NCBI GenBank assembly: GCA_963787345.1
Contig: CAWBCW010000005.1
Location: forward strand, 305,965-369,964
Length of the DNA stretch: 64,000 nt
Reading direction: 5' to 3'
DNA from: Bacillus_BD sp963787345
Lineage (GTDB): Bacteria > Bacillota > Bacilli > Bacillales > Cytobacillaceae
The first letter of the stretch is position 1, and each line of letters opens with the position of its first letter. Made by a program: the position numbers and the translations under genes. The notes beneath the pieces are model-generated. The model made no database searches. It saw only the letters and a program-made list of their open reading frames with translations, and was not told the origin of the DNA. This document shows, piece by piece, positions 1 through 9,213 of this stretch.

Positions 1-927
1 TATTCCGTTTTCCCCTGCAAAACTACGAAGAATTGTTTCATCGCCAGGCTCAAAACCGACAATAATCTCTGCTCGCTCCCCAGGACTAAGCATAAGACGG
101 TCTACTTCCACTGGCTCCTGCAATAATCCTGCATCATTGGCGATCACTTTGAAACTTCTTCCATCATCAAAGCCAAAATGATAGGCTCTCGCATTTGAAC
201 CGTTTAATAGACGAAAACGAATTTCGGTTTCCGTTACCTCTAGATAAGGGTCTACCGTTCCGTTTACAAGAATTTGATCACCCATTAAGCCAAAAGGTTC
301 CACATCAAGATTTTCATCGAATTGCCCATCCTCTGTAAATAACTTGTCTTGAATGACGAGGGGAATATCATTGACCCCATATTGTGAAGGCAATTGACTT
401 GAATCCTCATCATCAATAATAAACATCCCTGCTAAACCACGGTAAACATGAAGACCTGTTTTCCCATGGAGATGCGGATGATACCAAGTCGTGGCAGCTG
501 GCTGGTTGATGGTCCAATGGGGGGACCACGTCTCTCCTGCTTCGATCATTTGGTGAGGTCCGCCATCCATTTCTGCCGGAAGGTGCATCCCATGCCAATG
601 CAGAGTTGAAGTCTCTCCTAAATCATTGATGACATCAAAGGATACTTGGTCCCCTTTCGAAACTCGTATCGTAGGTCCAAGATAAGACCCGTTAATTCCC
701 CATGTATTCGTTTGTTTTCCCGGGAAAAATTCAGTTGTTCCTTTTTGCATCGTTAAAGTAAAGTTCTTTGTTCCATCCTCATCGATTGTCGGTTCGAGAA
801 GAGGCGGAATATTGAGCGGATTCTCAAATTGTAATTCCCCTGTAGTTGATGGCGTATCTGAACCACAACCAACTAAACCGATCGTTATAATCATTACTAA
901 TAGTACAAAATATTTCTTAACATTCAA
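1..927 (-). CDS. Multicopper oxidase lipoprotein, 3' end outside window
   Basis: Reads in one open frame from a TTG at 927 to the window edge (309 codons), so the C-terminal part is missing. A GGGAG-type RBS lies just upstream. Residues 1-25 form a lipoprotein signal with lipobox LVGC, so the enzyme should be anchored outside the membrane. The cupredoxin copper motifs HWHG (about residue 109) and HPHLHG (about residue 150) are present. These belong to the CotA/FtsP-like multicopper oxidase family, which oxidises phenols or metal ions with O2. The C-terminal copper site that would complete the trinuclear centre lies beyond the window. Family assignment is firm; the substrate cannot be told. 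The ATG at 923 is in another frame. Confidence 0.9.
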   Translation of the reverse strand, partial: MNVKKYFVLLVMIITIGLVGCGSDTPSTTGELQFENPLNIPPLLEPTIDEDGTKNFTLTMQKGTTEFFPGKQTNTWGINGSYLGPTIRVSKGDQVSFDVINDLGETSTLHWHGMHLPAEMDGGPHQMIEAGETWSPHWTINQPAATTWYHPHLHGKTGLHVYRGLAGMFIIDDEDSSQLPSQYGVNDIPLVIQDKLFTEDGQFDENLDVEPFGLMGDQILVNGTVDPYLEVTETEIRFRLLNGSNARAYHFGFDDGRSFKVIANDAGLLQEPVEVDRLMLSPGERAEIIVGFEPGDETILRSFAGENGI

Positions 928-1018
928 TTTCCTATCTCCCTTTCATTCTATCTCTTGATAACTTCATCCTACATCAATGGCCTAAAAATCCTCTTAACTA
1001 ATTCTTAAATTTTTCTTA

Positions 1019-1183
1019 AATGAAACAGAGGACGGTTCCTTTCGTTGTGCCCCTCACTTTTCACTATATTAATAGAATAACAGTAATCCTTTTAAAAGTT
1101 AAACAAGAGCTAAAACGGGTGCACGATTTCCTACTGATCACTATCATGGATGAAGTGACGGAATCGTCCCCCTCTGTTTCAGA
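1019..1183. repeat. Small inverted-repeat (MITE/REP-like) element
   Basis: The 392-base stretch between the oxidase and the MOSC gene holds an imperfect inverted repeat. The left arm starts TGAAACAGAGGACGGTTCC near 1019; the right arm ends CTCTGTTTCA at about 1183 and, reverse complemented, reads TGAAACAGAGGGGGACGATT. The arms are about 20 bases, separated by about 120 bases. An 80-codon open frame across it (1020-1262) has no ribosome binding site and starts inside the arm, so I do not call it a gene. Arms with an ACGGTTC/GGGAC core resemble dispersed Bacillus palindromic repeats, which is from memory and unverified. Confidence 0.5.
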
Positions 1184-1319
1184 AATTAAGATCAGTTCCT
1201 CGCTGCGTCAATATTTTAACAGACTCAGAACTGACCCCATAATTTATGTATATCATCTATGAAACACAAGAACTCTCGTTTTCCAATATAGGTTATTGGA
1301 ATCGCTTTCATTTCTCTAC

Positions 1320-2120
1320 TTACACAAATTTAATGGTGTCTCCTCTCCTAATGCGGCCTTCTTGAATGACTTTAGCATAGACACCGATTGCACCACTATT
1401 TTGTTTTACGGCAGTGCGCAGTACATTCGTATCCTTTGGAAGATCACTTTGTGGCAAGGTTGTCATAATACATCGGACAGTTGGCTGTTCAATTTCTAGA
1501 ATCATTTCTTCTCCAATGCGAATCCGCTTTCCAACCCATTCATTTTCAATAAATCCTTTAGCCTCTGGGACATCCACAACAATATTCGGTCTGAAGCGTC
1601 GTACTTCAATTCGACTTTCAGGTGTTAACGTTCGAAGTTGATTGATCGTAGCAGTTGTTATAAGATGAACCATCGCTGCATCAAAAAAAGTTCCATTTGG
1701 TGTCGTGCAAGAAACAACCGAATCTTTGTTTTTCATCACATCCAAATCCGGAATATATTCTTCAAATTGGATGTCGCTTGATGAAGGTGTCACTAAATTT
1801 ACAGATCGATTAAAACTAGAAGAAAGTCTTTCATTTATATCTTCCTCATTGCTTATTCCCATGGATCCATCTGGAAAAGTAATTCGAATGTCCGTCATTT
1901 GTTCAGGGTCTACAAATGAAGCACGATAATCAAACATATTCGGCCATTTTTTCGGATTTTTGGCATTAGCAAGTTTTCCTGTTGTTGTATCAACGAGGGC
2001 ATATGCACGGTCTCCGAGCAATCCTTTTAATGTGACATCACATGCATTCATCTCTTCCCCCATCATCGACTTGACAGGATACCGCCAAATTGAAACTACT
2101 TTTGAGTTTGCCATCATCAT
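1320..2120 (-). CDS. MOSC domain protein (molybdenum cofactor sulfurase-like)
   Basis: 266 residues with an N-terminal MOSC beta-barrel domain (about 5-120, starting SIWRYPVKSM) and a C-terminal MOSC domain (about 130-265) with the RRFRPNIVV motif near residue 174 and the conserved Cys in PTVRCIM. MOSC proteins bind molybdenum cofactor or carry sulfur for metal-sulfur chemistry; in bacteria such stand-alone proteins (YiiM/YcbX types) often act on N-hydroxylated compounds with an electron donor. Three successive ATG codons open the frame; GGAG sits 3, 6 or 9 bases away, so the second or third ATG is the better start. Alone on its strand with no operon partner. The only other molybdenum-related gene here is the YyaE-like enzyme near 20.5 kb. 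Confidence 0.88.
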   Translation of the reverse strand: MMMANSKVVSIWRYPVKSMMGEEMNACDVTLKGLLGDRAYALVDTTTGKLANAKNPKKWPNMFDYRASFVDPEQMTDIRITFPDGSMGISNEEDINERLSSSFNRSVNLVTPSSSDIQFEEYIPDLDVMKNKDSVVSCTTPNGTFFDAAMVHLITTATINQLRTLTPESRIEVRRFRPNIVVDVPEAKGFIENEWVGKRIRIGEEMILEIEQPTVRCIMTTLPQSDLPKDTNVLRTAVKQNSGAIGVYAKVIQEGRIRRGDTIKFV

Positions 2121-2448
2121 GCACTCCTTTATCCATTAAAATGTTCTATATTGAAACTATAACATTATTCCAGAAAAACATTGAATTGATTTAAAATTGT
2201 TTTCCTGACTTTTCCCATTTGGATCGAATAAGGTACTTCTTTAAATCATTAAGCAAAAACTTAAACGAGCATGCGTTATTAACTGATCAATGCCATTTAC
2301 GAAACACCGAAGATGCCTCCTCTGTTTCGAAGCCGAATGCATGTGAACCGTTCATTTTTTCTTTCATAATCGAGGTTGCTTTGTAAAGGATATATAATAT
2401 GAAATTTTTAAAGTTTCTAGCTTACACATCATAAGGGGGATTCACAGG
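2121..2448. other. Divergent intergenic region without a gene
   Basis: 328 bases between the divergent MOSC and flavin oxidoreductase genes. It should carry both promoters but I could not place either confidently. A 7-bp hairpin (CGAAACA at 2300-2306 with TGTTTCG at 2323-2329) is present; no U-tract follows, so I do not call it a terminator. The downstream gene has a good RBS, AAGGGGG, 9 bases before its ATG. Confidence 0.5.
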
Positions 2449-3591
2449 ATGAATTCAAACAATCAATTAATGCTATCACCTTTTACCCTTCCCAATGGAG
2501 TAGAATTAAAAAATCGAATCGTAATGGCACCAATGACCAACTTCTCATCCAATCCGGATGGAACTGTTTCAGATTCAGAGATCAGCTATTATGCACGTCG
2601 GTCAAGCGGAGTCAGTATGGTGATTACCGCTTGTACCTATGTCACCCCAAACGGACAAGGCTTTCCTGGCGAGTTCGCAGGTGATCATGATGATATGATC
2701 CCTAGCTTAAAACAGTTAGCAACGGCCATTAAAGAACAAGGGGCTAAAGCGATATTGCAAATCTTTCATGGCGGAAGAATGTGTCCACCCCATTTAGTGC
2801 CAAATGGAGAGATTGTTAGTGCAAGTGATGTACCCGCAGAAAAAAGCGAGGATTCAACGAAAGAATCAGAAATCAAACCGAGAGCACTAAGCGAATCAGA
2901 AGTGGAAGAAATGATTCACGCTTTCGGAGAAACGACACGACGTGCAATTGAAGCAGGCTACGACGGAGTTGAAATTCACGGAGCAAATGGATATTTAATT
3001 CAGCAATTCTTCTCTCCCCATTCAAATCAGCGCGAAGATCGATTTGGCGGTAGTTTGGAAAAACGAATGACCTTTCCACTTGCCATTGTCACTGAAGTTA
3101 AAAAGGTGGTAAAGAAACACACAACCTCACCATTTATCGTCGGATATCGATTTTCCCCAGAGGAACCGGAGACTCCTGGGATTACGATGGGAGATACACT
3201 CAAACTAGTGGATAGGTTAGCAGACAAAGGTCTAGATTACTTGCATGTTTCATTATCCGATTTCTTTTCAAAACCTAGAAGAGGAGTGGAAGATCTTAAT
3301 AAAACGCGAATCCACTATTTACTTGAAACCATCCAGAGTCGTGTGCCATTGATTGGCGTCGGTTCCATTTACACCGCCGACGATGCTCGTAAAGCCTTTG
3401 AAACAGGTGTTCCATTATTGGCGCTGGGCCGGGAAATCATTATAGATCCGGATTGGGTTCAAAAAGTAGCAGAGGAAAAAGAAAACGAGATCGTTACAGA
3501 ACTCAACAAACAAAAACAAAAAGAACTAGTCATTCCCGATCCACTATGGAATGCCATCATTCACTCACCCGATTGGTTCCCTGGTGTTTAA
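2449..3591 (+). CDS. NADH-dependent flavin oxidoreductase, old yellow enzyme family (YqiG-like)
   Basis: 380 residues, full length for the FMN TIM-barrel OYE family. Visible signatures: N-terminal LKNRIVMAPMT, the substrate-site HGG in ILQIFHGGRM, HGANGYLIQQFFSP (about 178-191) and the REDRFGGS segment, then GVGSIYTADDA and ALGREIIIDPDW for phosphate/FMN binding. Family members use NAD(P)H to reduce activated alkenes or related electrophiles; the physiological substrate is not evident. It resembles B. subtilis YqiG more than the shorter YqjM. RBS AAGGGGG precedes the ATG by 9 bases. Monocistronic: a hairpin terminator follows at 3793. Confidence 0.9.
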   Translation: MNSNNQLMLSPFTLPNGVELKNRIVMAPMTNFSSNPDGTVSDSEISYYARRSSGVSMVITACTYVTPNGQGFPGEFAGDHDDMIPSLKQLATAIKEQGAKAILQIFHGGRMCPPHLVPNGEIVSASDVPAEKSEDSTKESEIKPRALSESEVEEMIHAFGETTRRAIEAGYDGVEIHGANGYLIQQFFSPHSNQREDRFGGSLEKRMTFPLAIVTEVKKVVKKHTTSPFIVGYRFSPEEPETPGITMGDTLKLVDRLADKGLDYLHVSLSDFFSKPRRGVEDLNKTRIHYLLETIQSRVPLIGVGSIYTADDARKAFETGVPLLALGREIIIDPDWVQKVAEEKENEIVTELNKQKQKELVIPDPLWNAIIHSPDWFPGV

Positions 3592-3792
3592 GGTTTGGGT
3601 AAAAGAGAAACAAAACTAAGTAGTTTTCTATAATCGTTCACAACCTTCTATATAAGGACGAAAAGTTGGTTTGGGATGATAGAAAACTCTCCATATCTAT
3701 TTTAAAAATATCGCACTGCAGCCCCTTGTCTTATGTTGTTAACGATCACTAACTAGATTTGGACATGATAGACGAAATGCGTTTTACGCGAA

Positions 3793-3845
3793 AAACGGTA
3801 CATCAAACGGTGGATCACCTGCTCAATGTGCCGTTTTTGTTTTTT
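3793..3845 (+). terminator. Long hairpin with U-tract upstream of ABC operon
   Basis: Arms AAACGGTACAT and ATGTGCCGTTT pair over 11 bases with one G-U; a small inner hairpin GGTG/CACC sits in the loop; then TTTTTGTTTTTTG. It lies 200 bases after the oxidoreductase and 140 before the ABC gene, so it could end the former or attenuate the latter. A weaker inverted repeat, AGTTTTCTAT (3622-3631) with ATAGAAAACT (3679-3688), lies in the same 393-base gap; nothing else is seen there. Confidence 0.7.
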
Positions 3846-3984
3846 GTACTCTAAGTATGCAGATCAAATAAAAATAGAAATTCCGTCATGGAAATTTTTC
3901 CATTCTTGCTTCAGTAAGCAAAGGAGTTCATGTACACTAAAATATAGAAGAAAAGCAGATAACATTCGGAAATGGGGTTTAGGG

Positions 3985-4764
3985 ATGGAAAATATCATAG
4001 TAGAAATTAATGATTTAAAAAAGAGTTATGGTCCAAAGTCCGTCTTAAATGGAGTTTCGCTACAAGTGAAAAAAGGCGAAATCATTGGCTATATTGGACC
4101 AAATGGTGCCGGAAAGAGTACGACTGTTAAAATTATGCTTGGCATTGAAGACGATTATTCTGGTGAGATCAAAATCTTCGGTCATAATATTTCGGATGGA
4201 AACATTGATTATAAACGAAAAATTGGGTATGTTCCTGAAATCGCTGAAGTGTACGACAATTTAACCGGTCAAGAATATTTAACCTTTATTGGCGAATTGT
4301 ATGGTCTCGATCTTGACCTCGCAGATTATAAAGCTAAAAGTCTAATGGAATTATTCGGGGTAGGTGAAGTCTATGAATCTCGAATTGCCTCTTACTCAAA
4401 AGGAATGCGTCAAAAGCTATTAATTATCTCAAGTTTATTACATAACCCAGAGCTTTTATTCTTTGATGAACCGATCAATGGATTGGATGCAAACAGCGTG
4501 ATGATTTTCAAAGAAATCATGACACAACTTGCCGAACAAGGAAAAACAATTTTCTACTCTTCACATATTATGGACGTGGTCGAAAAAATAAGCAGCCGCA
4601 TCATTCTCCTCCATGACGGGAAGATTGCCGCAGATGGGACATTTGAAGAGTTAAAAGTACAAAATACAAAGGGGTCACTGGAACAAATTTTCAACCAACT
4701 GACAGGATTTAACGAACATAAAGAACTGGGTGAACGATTTGTATCGGTTGTAAAGGAGGTGTAA
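3985..4764 (+). CDS. ABC-2 type transporter ATP-binding protein
   Basis: 259 residues from the ATG at 3985. The frame is open further upstream to 3826, but those 53 residues overlap the hairpin at 3793-3845 and do not look like ABC sequence. Walker A GPNGAGKS at residues 38-45; a degenerate signature SYSKGMRQKL in place of LSGGQ; Walker B LLFFDEP; the H-loop SSHIMDVVE. The YSKGM form is typical of drug/natrium exporter ATPases (NatA/CcmA-like) that work with ABC-2 permeases. Stop and next start are 2 bases apart, and the RBS of the permease (AAAGGAGG) lies within the last codons. The RBS for this start is weak (TAGGG), so translation may be modest. The exported substrate is unknown. Confidence 0.88.
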   Translation: MENIIVEINDLKKSYGPKSVLNGVSLQVKKGEIIGYIGPNGAGKSTTVKIMLGIEDDYSGEIKIFGHNISDGNIDYKRKIGYVPEIAEVYDNLTGQEYLTFIGELYGLDLDLADYKAKSLMELFGVGEVYESRIASYSKGMRQKLLIISSLLHNPELLFFDEPINGLDANSVMIFKEIMTQLAEQGKTIFYSSHIMDVVEKISSRIILLHDGKIAADGTFEELKVQNTKGSLEQIFNQLTGFNEHKELGERFVSVVKEV

Positions 4765-4766
4765 GC

Positions 4767-6410
4767 ATGCAGGACTATCGCACACTGAAACTATTAGATC
4801 GTTTTGAGCAAGTTTTTAGAGGCGTTGGCGTAGATTACAAGATCATGAGAAGGATTTTACAAGTGAAGTTAACGATGGATGGCCGGCGTACGCCAACGAT
4901 TTTCTCACAAAACGCGCAGAAAAAAGGCCAGGAACCTAAAAATCAATATATCAAGTCTTTATGGATTTACGTGCTATTTGGCCTGTTTATGTTGCCATTT
5001 ATTCTTATGGGCGACAATTATCTGTTTCAAATGAGTCTTTTCTTTGGGATCTTCACCTTTTTTGTTATGACCTCCATGATCGCCGATTTTTCTTCGGTTT
5101 TACTAGACATCCGTGATCGTAACATCCTATTTCCAAAGCCAGTTGATCGAAAAACAATTGGCATGGCGAAAGTCGTACATGTTGTCATCTATTTGTCTTA
5201 CCTTACGATCGCCCTTGTCAGTATCCCTTTGATTGTTGGACTTTTCAAAAATGGTTTCTTATTTTTCCTCGTATCAATCGTAAATATCATTCTCATAGAT
5301 GTGTTAGTCATAGGATTAACCGTTCTTATCTATTTCCTATTTTTACGATTCTTTGACGGAGAAAAATTAAAAGATCTGATTAATTATGTCCAAATTGGGT
5401 TGTCACTTATGATTATGGTTGGCTATCAATTGCTTATTCGCTCGTTTCAGTTTATTGACTTAACCGTTTCACTCCAACCAAAATGGTGGCAAACGTTTAT
5501 TTTTCCAATGTGGTATGGAGCAAATATGGAGATGGTCATGAATGGCGACTTTCAATCCTATTACCTATTCTTTTCAGCTTTAGGAGTCCTAGTTCCTCTC
5601 CTATCGATTTGGATTTACATGAAATATAATCATGTATTTGAACAAAACCTGCAAAAGCTCACCTATCATGGAAAAGCAAAGGAAAAGAAAAATCGTAAGC
5701 TCAATTATTTATTCCTTAAAGGGATTTGCCGCTCAAACGAAGAAAGAGCCTTTTTCCGCTTTGCGGGTTCGATGATGAAGAATGAACGAGATTTTAAATT
5801 AAAAGTTTATCCCTCTTTAGGTTTTTCAATCGTGATGCCTTTTATTTTTATCTTGAATGGTTTTGAAACTAGTCTCGACCATCTAGCCACGAGCAAATCC
5901 TATATATCTATTTACTTTAGTTTAATTATCATCCCGCCTATTATGATTCTCCTGAAATTTTCAGGAAAATATAAGGGAGCGTGGATTTACAGGGTTGCTC
6001 CGATCCATCAACTTAGACCGATGTTTAGCGGTACGATCAAGGCGTTTATCTTTAAGTTATATTTACCGGTTTACTTGGTTTTAAGTATCATATTTATTAT
6101 CTTATTCGGTGTAAGAGTGTTGCCAGATCTAGTCGTTGTCTTTTTAAATGCCTGCATGTATGCGGTGATTTGTTTTATGATTCTCAAAAAACATATTCCC
6201 TTCTCCGAGTCTTTCGATCAGTACAATCAAAATAGCAACAGCGGCATTATATTTGGTTTAATGCTATTTGTTCCATTGTTTGCTGGGGTTCACTTTGTCA
6301 GTACTTTGTTCTCTTACGGAGTCTATCTCTATTTGGTGATAGCCATTCTTCTCTTGGCTCTTCTTTGGAAACTTGCTTTTAATATTACCTGGGAAAAGAT
6401 TAGGGCATAA
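4767..6410 (+). CDS. ABC-2 type transporter permease
   Basis: 547-residue polytopic membrane protein translationally coupled to the preceding ATPase (strong RBS AAGGAGGTG in the end of that gene). A soluble stretch of about 65 residues precedes the first membrane segment (LWIYVLFGLFMLPFILM); about five further hydrophobic segments follow to residue 285, then a basic cytoplasmic loop (KAKEKKNRKL, near 310), then another block of about five helices. This two-block layout matches the YthQ/putative exporter type of ABC-2 permease. No substrate-specific motif is recognised. With the ATPase it should form an exporter. A terminator follows at 6441. Confidence 0.82.
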   Translation: MQDYRTLKLLDRFEQVFRGVGVDYKIMRRILQVKLTMDGRRTPTIFSQNAQKKGQEPKNQYIKSLWIYVLFGLFMLPFILMGDNYLFQMSLFFGIFTFFVMTSMIADFSSVLLDIRDRNILFPKPVDRKTIGMAKVVHVVIYLSYLTIALVSIPLIVGLFKNGFLFFLVSIVNIILIDVLVIGLTVLIYFLFLRFFDGEKLKDLINYVQIGLSLMIMVGYQLLIRSFQFIDLTVSLQPKWWQTFIFPMWYGANMEMVMNGDFQSYYLFFSALGVLVPLLSIWIYMKYNHVFEQNLQKLTYHGKAKEKKNRKLNYLFLKGICRSNEERAFFRFAGSMMKNERDFKLKVYPSLGFSIVMPFIFILNGFETSLDHLATSKSYISIYFSLIIIPPIMILLKFSGKYKGAWIYRVAPIHQLRPMFSGTIKAFIFKLYLPVYLVLSIIFIILFGVRVLPDLVVVFLNACMYAVICFMILKKHIPFSESFDQYNQNSNSGIIFGLMLFVPLFAGVHFVSTLFSYGVYLYLVIAILLLALLWKLAFNITWEKIRA

Positions 6411-6440
6411 TTTGGCGGAGAAGCTAGATCAATTAAAACA

Positions 6441-6476
6441 AAAACGGGGCTTTCCAAAAGTGGATTGCCCTGTTTT
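6441..6476. terminator. Bidirectional terminator between convergent operons
   Basis: AAAACGGGGC pairs with GCCCTGTTTT (one G-U) around a 16-base loop. It lies between the + strand ABC operon and the minus-strand leucine-catabolism operon, with U-rich flanks in both directions. Confidence 0.75.
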
Positions 6477-6495
6477 CTTACTGTTCCCGCATCCC

Positions 6496-8040
6496 CTAGA
6501 CTGGATATACTGGATGCTTTCGTTCAGTAAAGACGAGGTATTTTGAAGAATAGGCCTCGAACCGTTTGACTAACTCTTCTCTCAATGAATCGGCTGGAAT
6601 AACCCCATCGATAATCATTTCAGATGCGAGATGGTAGATATCGATATCCTCTTCATATTCTGCGCGCTTTTTCTCGATGAAAGCAGCACGTTCAGTTTCA
6701 GGCAGTGCAGCAATTTTATTGGCATAGACGGCATTGATCGCAGCCTCGGGCCCCATGACCGCAATTTGAGCGGAAGGCAATGCTAGACAGGCATCTGGTT
6801 CAAACGCTGGGCCTGCCATCGCATATAGACCCGCTCCATAGGCTTTACGTACAATAACAGATATTTTTGGAACGGTTGCCTCTGCCATTGCGGAAATCAT
6901 TTTCGCTCCATGTCGAATAATTCCAGCCCGTTCTACCTTCGTTCCAATCATAAACCCAGGCACATCAACTAGGAATAATAATGGAATATGGTAGGCATCA
7001 CATAGACTAATAAATTTGGCCGCCTTGTCTGCTGAATCATGGAATAAAACACCGCCTTTTACGCGCGGCTGATTCGCAATAATTCCAACCGGCTTGCCAT
7101 CCATACGGGCTAAACCTGTAATGAGTTCACTTGCAAACAGCTTTTTGATTTCAAAGAAAGAATCTTCATCAATAATCCCTTTAATCAGATCATGCATATT
7201 GAAAGGCGAGTTTTGATTCTCTGGGATGATCTCTTCTAACTTTTTGTTTAATCGTTTTGGAGCAACGGATCCCTTAACAGGCGGTCTTTCTGAAAAATTA
7301 GCGGGAAAATAAGAAAGATAGTTTCGTGCTTGAAGAATCGCATCCTCTTCATTTTTCGCCAATACGTCCCCACAGCCCGATACCGAACAGTGCATCCGGG
7401 CTCCGCCCATTTCTTCCAATGTTACTTTTTCACCAATGACCATTTCGGCCATTCGTGGGGATCCAAGATACATCGATGCATTTTTATCAACCATGATCAC
7501 AATGTCGCAAAACGCTGGTATATAAGCTCCTCCAGCTGCAGATGGACCAAACAAAATACAAACTTGTGGAATCTTCCCAGATAGTTTAACTTGATTGTAA
7601 AAAATTCTTCCTGCCCCGCGGCGTCCTGGGAACATTTCTACTTGATCCGTAATTCTTGCTCCAGCAGAATCTACTAAATATAAGATTGGAACACGCAGTT
7701 TCTCAGCTGTTTCTTGGATCCGAATGATTTTCTCAACGGTACGTGAACCCCATGAGCCCGCTTTTACTGTTGAATCATTTGCCATGACACAAACGAGTTG
7801 ACCATTGATTTTCCCCATGCCTGTCACAACACCATCCGCAGGCAAATCCCCTGCCATACCGTTTGCAAACACCGCATCCTCAAATTCAAACCCAGGATCA
7901 AGCAATAGCTTCAAGCGATCGCGAACGAAAAATTTACCTTGTTCGATGTTTTTTTTATGATATTTTGATGCGCCTCCCTTTTTAATCATTTCTACTTTTT
8001 CCTGTAGGGTTTGTTGAAGTGGTTTTACATCTCCTGCCAT
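6496..8040 (-). CDS. yngE: Acyl-CoA carboxylase carboxyltransferase subunit (methylcrotonyl-CoA carboxylase beta type)
   Basis: 514 residues from the ATG at 8040, which has GGGAGG seven bases upstream; the frame is open to 8079 but that start would run into the RBS. Both halves of the crotonase-fold carboxyltransferase are present: the N-terminal acyl-CoA part with GSWGSRTVEKI and SAGARI, and the C-terminal part with GGVLFHDSADKA and VPGFMIG. Together with the biotin carboxylase and BCCP encoded upstream it should carboxylate 3-methylcrotonyl-CoA to 3-methylglutaconyl-CoA. This is the last gene of a five-gene minus-strand operon matching B. subtilis yng genes. The substrate assignment rests on the adjacent HMG-CoA lyase; propionyl-CoA or geranyl-CoA cannot be excluded from sequence alone. 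Confidence 0.9.
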   Translation of the reverse strand: MAGDVKPLQQTLQEKVEMIKKGGASKYHKKNIEQGKFFVRDRLKLLLDPGFEFEDAVFANGMAGDLPADGVVTGMGKINGQLVCVMANDSTVKAGSWGSRTVEKIIRIQETAEKLRVPILYLVDSAGARITDQVEMFPGRRGAGRIFYNQVKLSGKIPQVCILFGPSAAGGAYIPAFCDIVIMVDKNASMYLGSPRMAEMVIGEKVTLEEMGGARMHCSVSGCGDVLAKNEEDAILQARNYLSYFPANFSERPPVKGSVAPKRLNKKLEEIIPENQNSPFNMHDLIKGIIDEDSFFEIKKLFASELITGLARMDGKPVGIIANQPRVKGGVLFHDSADKAAKFISLCDAYHIPLLFLVDVPGFMIGTKVERAGIIRHGAKMISAMAEATVPKISVIVRKAYGAGLYAMAGPAFEPDACLALPSAQIAVMGPEAAINAVYANKIAALPETERAAFIEKKRAEYEEDIDIYHLASEMIIDGVIPADSLREELVKRFEAYSSKYLVFTERKHPVYPV

Positions 8041-8062
8041 GGCTTTTCCTCCCTCTAGTAAC

Positions 8063-8962
8063 CTATGAATCGCGCGCAACTTGAAGGCTGCGGCTAGATA
8101 AAGGTTTACCGATCTTTTTTTGAATAAAACGGGCAGCTGTTAGAAGTACTTCTTGATCTACACCTGTATGAATTCCCATTTCATTCAACATATACAATAA
8201 ATCTTCTGTAGCGACATTCCCTAATGCTCCAGGTGCATATGGACAGCCCCCTAAACCTCCAAGCGAGGAATCAAAAGTGGTGATCCCCATATTTAAAGAA
8301 ACGAGAATATTGGCTAACGCCATTCCACGCGTATCATGAAAATGCATGGCTAGTTTAGCCCCCTGGAATCTTTTTAAAAGCATCTCCAACACTTCTTGTA
8401 CTTGCTTAGGATTAGCAACACCGATCGTATCTCCCAGTGAGAGCTCCTCAATTCCCATTTCAAACAGCGTCTCTGATACACGTATGACTTTTTCGATATG
8501 AACCGAACCTTCATATGGACAGCCAAATACAGTGGATATATATCCGCGAACACCAATCCCTGCTGCGATCGAATCTCTTACCAACTCTCTTAAAATAGGA
8601 TAAGTAGCATCAATCGATTTATTAATATTTTTTAAGTTATGTGTTTCACTGGCTGACATAAATAAGGCTGCTTCATCAATATTTGCAGTTAGTGCTCGTT
8701 CCAATCCCTTCCTGTTTGGAACGAGAGCCGTATACGTTACACCAGGTTCACGCTTAATTCCATTTGCGACGGCAACGGCATCTGAAAGTGCTGGAATCCA
8801 TTTAGGATGAACAAAGGAAGTAATTTCAATATTTTTCAGACCACTAGTAGACAGTTGGTTAATCAAGGAAATTTTGTCTTCTGTTGAAATAAACGTCGTT
8901 TCATTTTGCAGCCCATCACGCGGCCCTACTTCTTTGATTGTCACATTCCTTGGCCAATTCAA
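8063..8962 (-). CDS. yngG: Hydroxymethylglutaryl-CoA lyase
   Basis: 299 residues from a TTG at 8962, the same length as B. subtilis YngG. This start has a perfect GGGGGAGG six bases upstream and begins NWPRNVTIKEVGPRDG; the longer frame from TTG 9004, overlapping the BCCP stop, lacks a placed RBS. TIM-barrel lyase of the DRE-TIM family: EVGPRDGLQNE at the N-terminus (metal and catalytic Arg/Asp), SASETHN, the HFHD metal-binding pair and the HMGL signature GLGGCPYAPGALGNVATED with the catalytic Cys. It cleaves HMG-CoA to acetoacetate and acetyl-CoA, the last step of leucine catabolism. 22 bases separate it from the carboxyltransferase gene. Confidence 0.95.
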   Translation of the reverse strand: MNWPRNVTIKEVGPRDGLQNETTFISTEDKISLINQLSTSGLKNIEITSFVHPKWIPALSDAVAVANGIKREPGVTYTALVPNRKGLERALTANIDEAALFMSASETHNLKNINKSIDATYPILRELVRDSIAAGIGVRGYISTVFGCPYEGSVHIEKVIRVSETLFEMGIEELSLGDTIGVANPKQVQEVLEMLLKRFQGAKLAMHFHDTRGMALANILVSLNMGITTFDSSLGGLGGCPYAPGALGNVATEDLLYMLNEMGIHTGVDQEVLLTAARFIQKKIGKPLSSRSLQVARDS

Positions 8963-8996
8963 CGATAACCTCCCCCAATCCATTTTCATTGGGATT

Positions 8997-9209
8997 TCAC
9001 TCAACGACTACAATGACATCTCCCTCGTTCACAAAATCACCTTCGTTTACTTTCACTTCTTTCACCGTCCCGCCAAACTCCGCTGCAATCGGTATTTCCA
9101 TTTTCATCGATTCCAATATGACCACATCTTGATCCTCTTCAATGGCATCCCCTCGTTTTACAAGGACTTTCCATACGGTTCCTGCCATGCTTGCTGCGAT
9201 TTCACCCAT
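8997..9209 (-). CDS. yngHB: Biotin/lipoyl attachment protein (BCCP of acyl-CoA carboxylase)
   Basis: A 70-residue stand-alone biotinyl domain. The lysine to be biotinylated is in the canonical ESMKME motif near residue 36, flanked by the VKRGDAIEEDQDVVIL and GDFVNEGDVIVV strands of the two half-hammerheads. It shuttles carboxyl-biotin between the biotin carboxylase (stop 4 bases upstream) and the carboxyltransferase. RBS AGGAGG, 10 bases before the ATG. The family often fuses this domain to the biotin carboxylase; here, as in B. subtilis, it is a separate small gene. Confidence 0.93.
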   Translation of the reverse strand: MGEIAASMAGTVWKVLVKRGDAIEEDQDVVILESMKMEIPIAAEFGGTVKEVKVNEGDFVNEGDVIVVVE

Positions 9210-9213
9210 TTTT

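Noticed and set aside
1020..1262. 80-codon + strand frame
   Set aside because: No RBS, starts in the inverted-repeat arm, and its sequence is explained by the palindromic element.
7330..7584. Antisense frames inside the carboxylase operon and other long genes
   Set aside because: They are shadows of strongly conserved genes on the opposite strand and lack RBSs.
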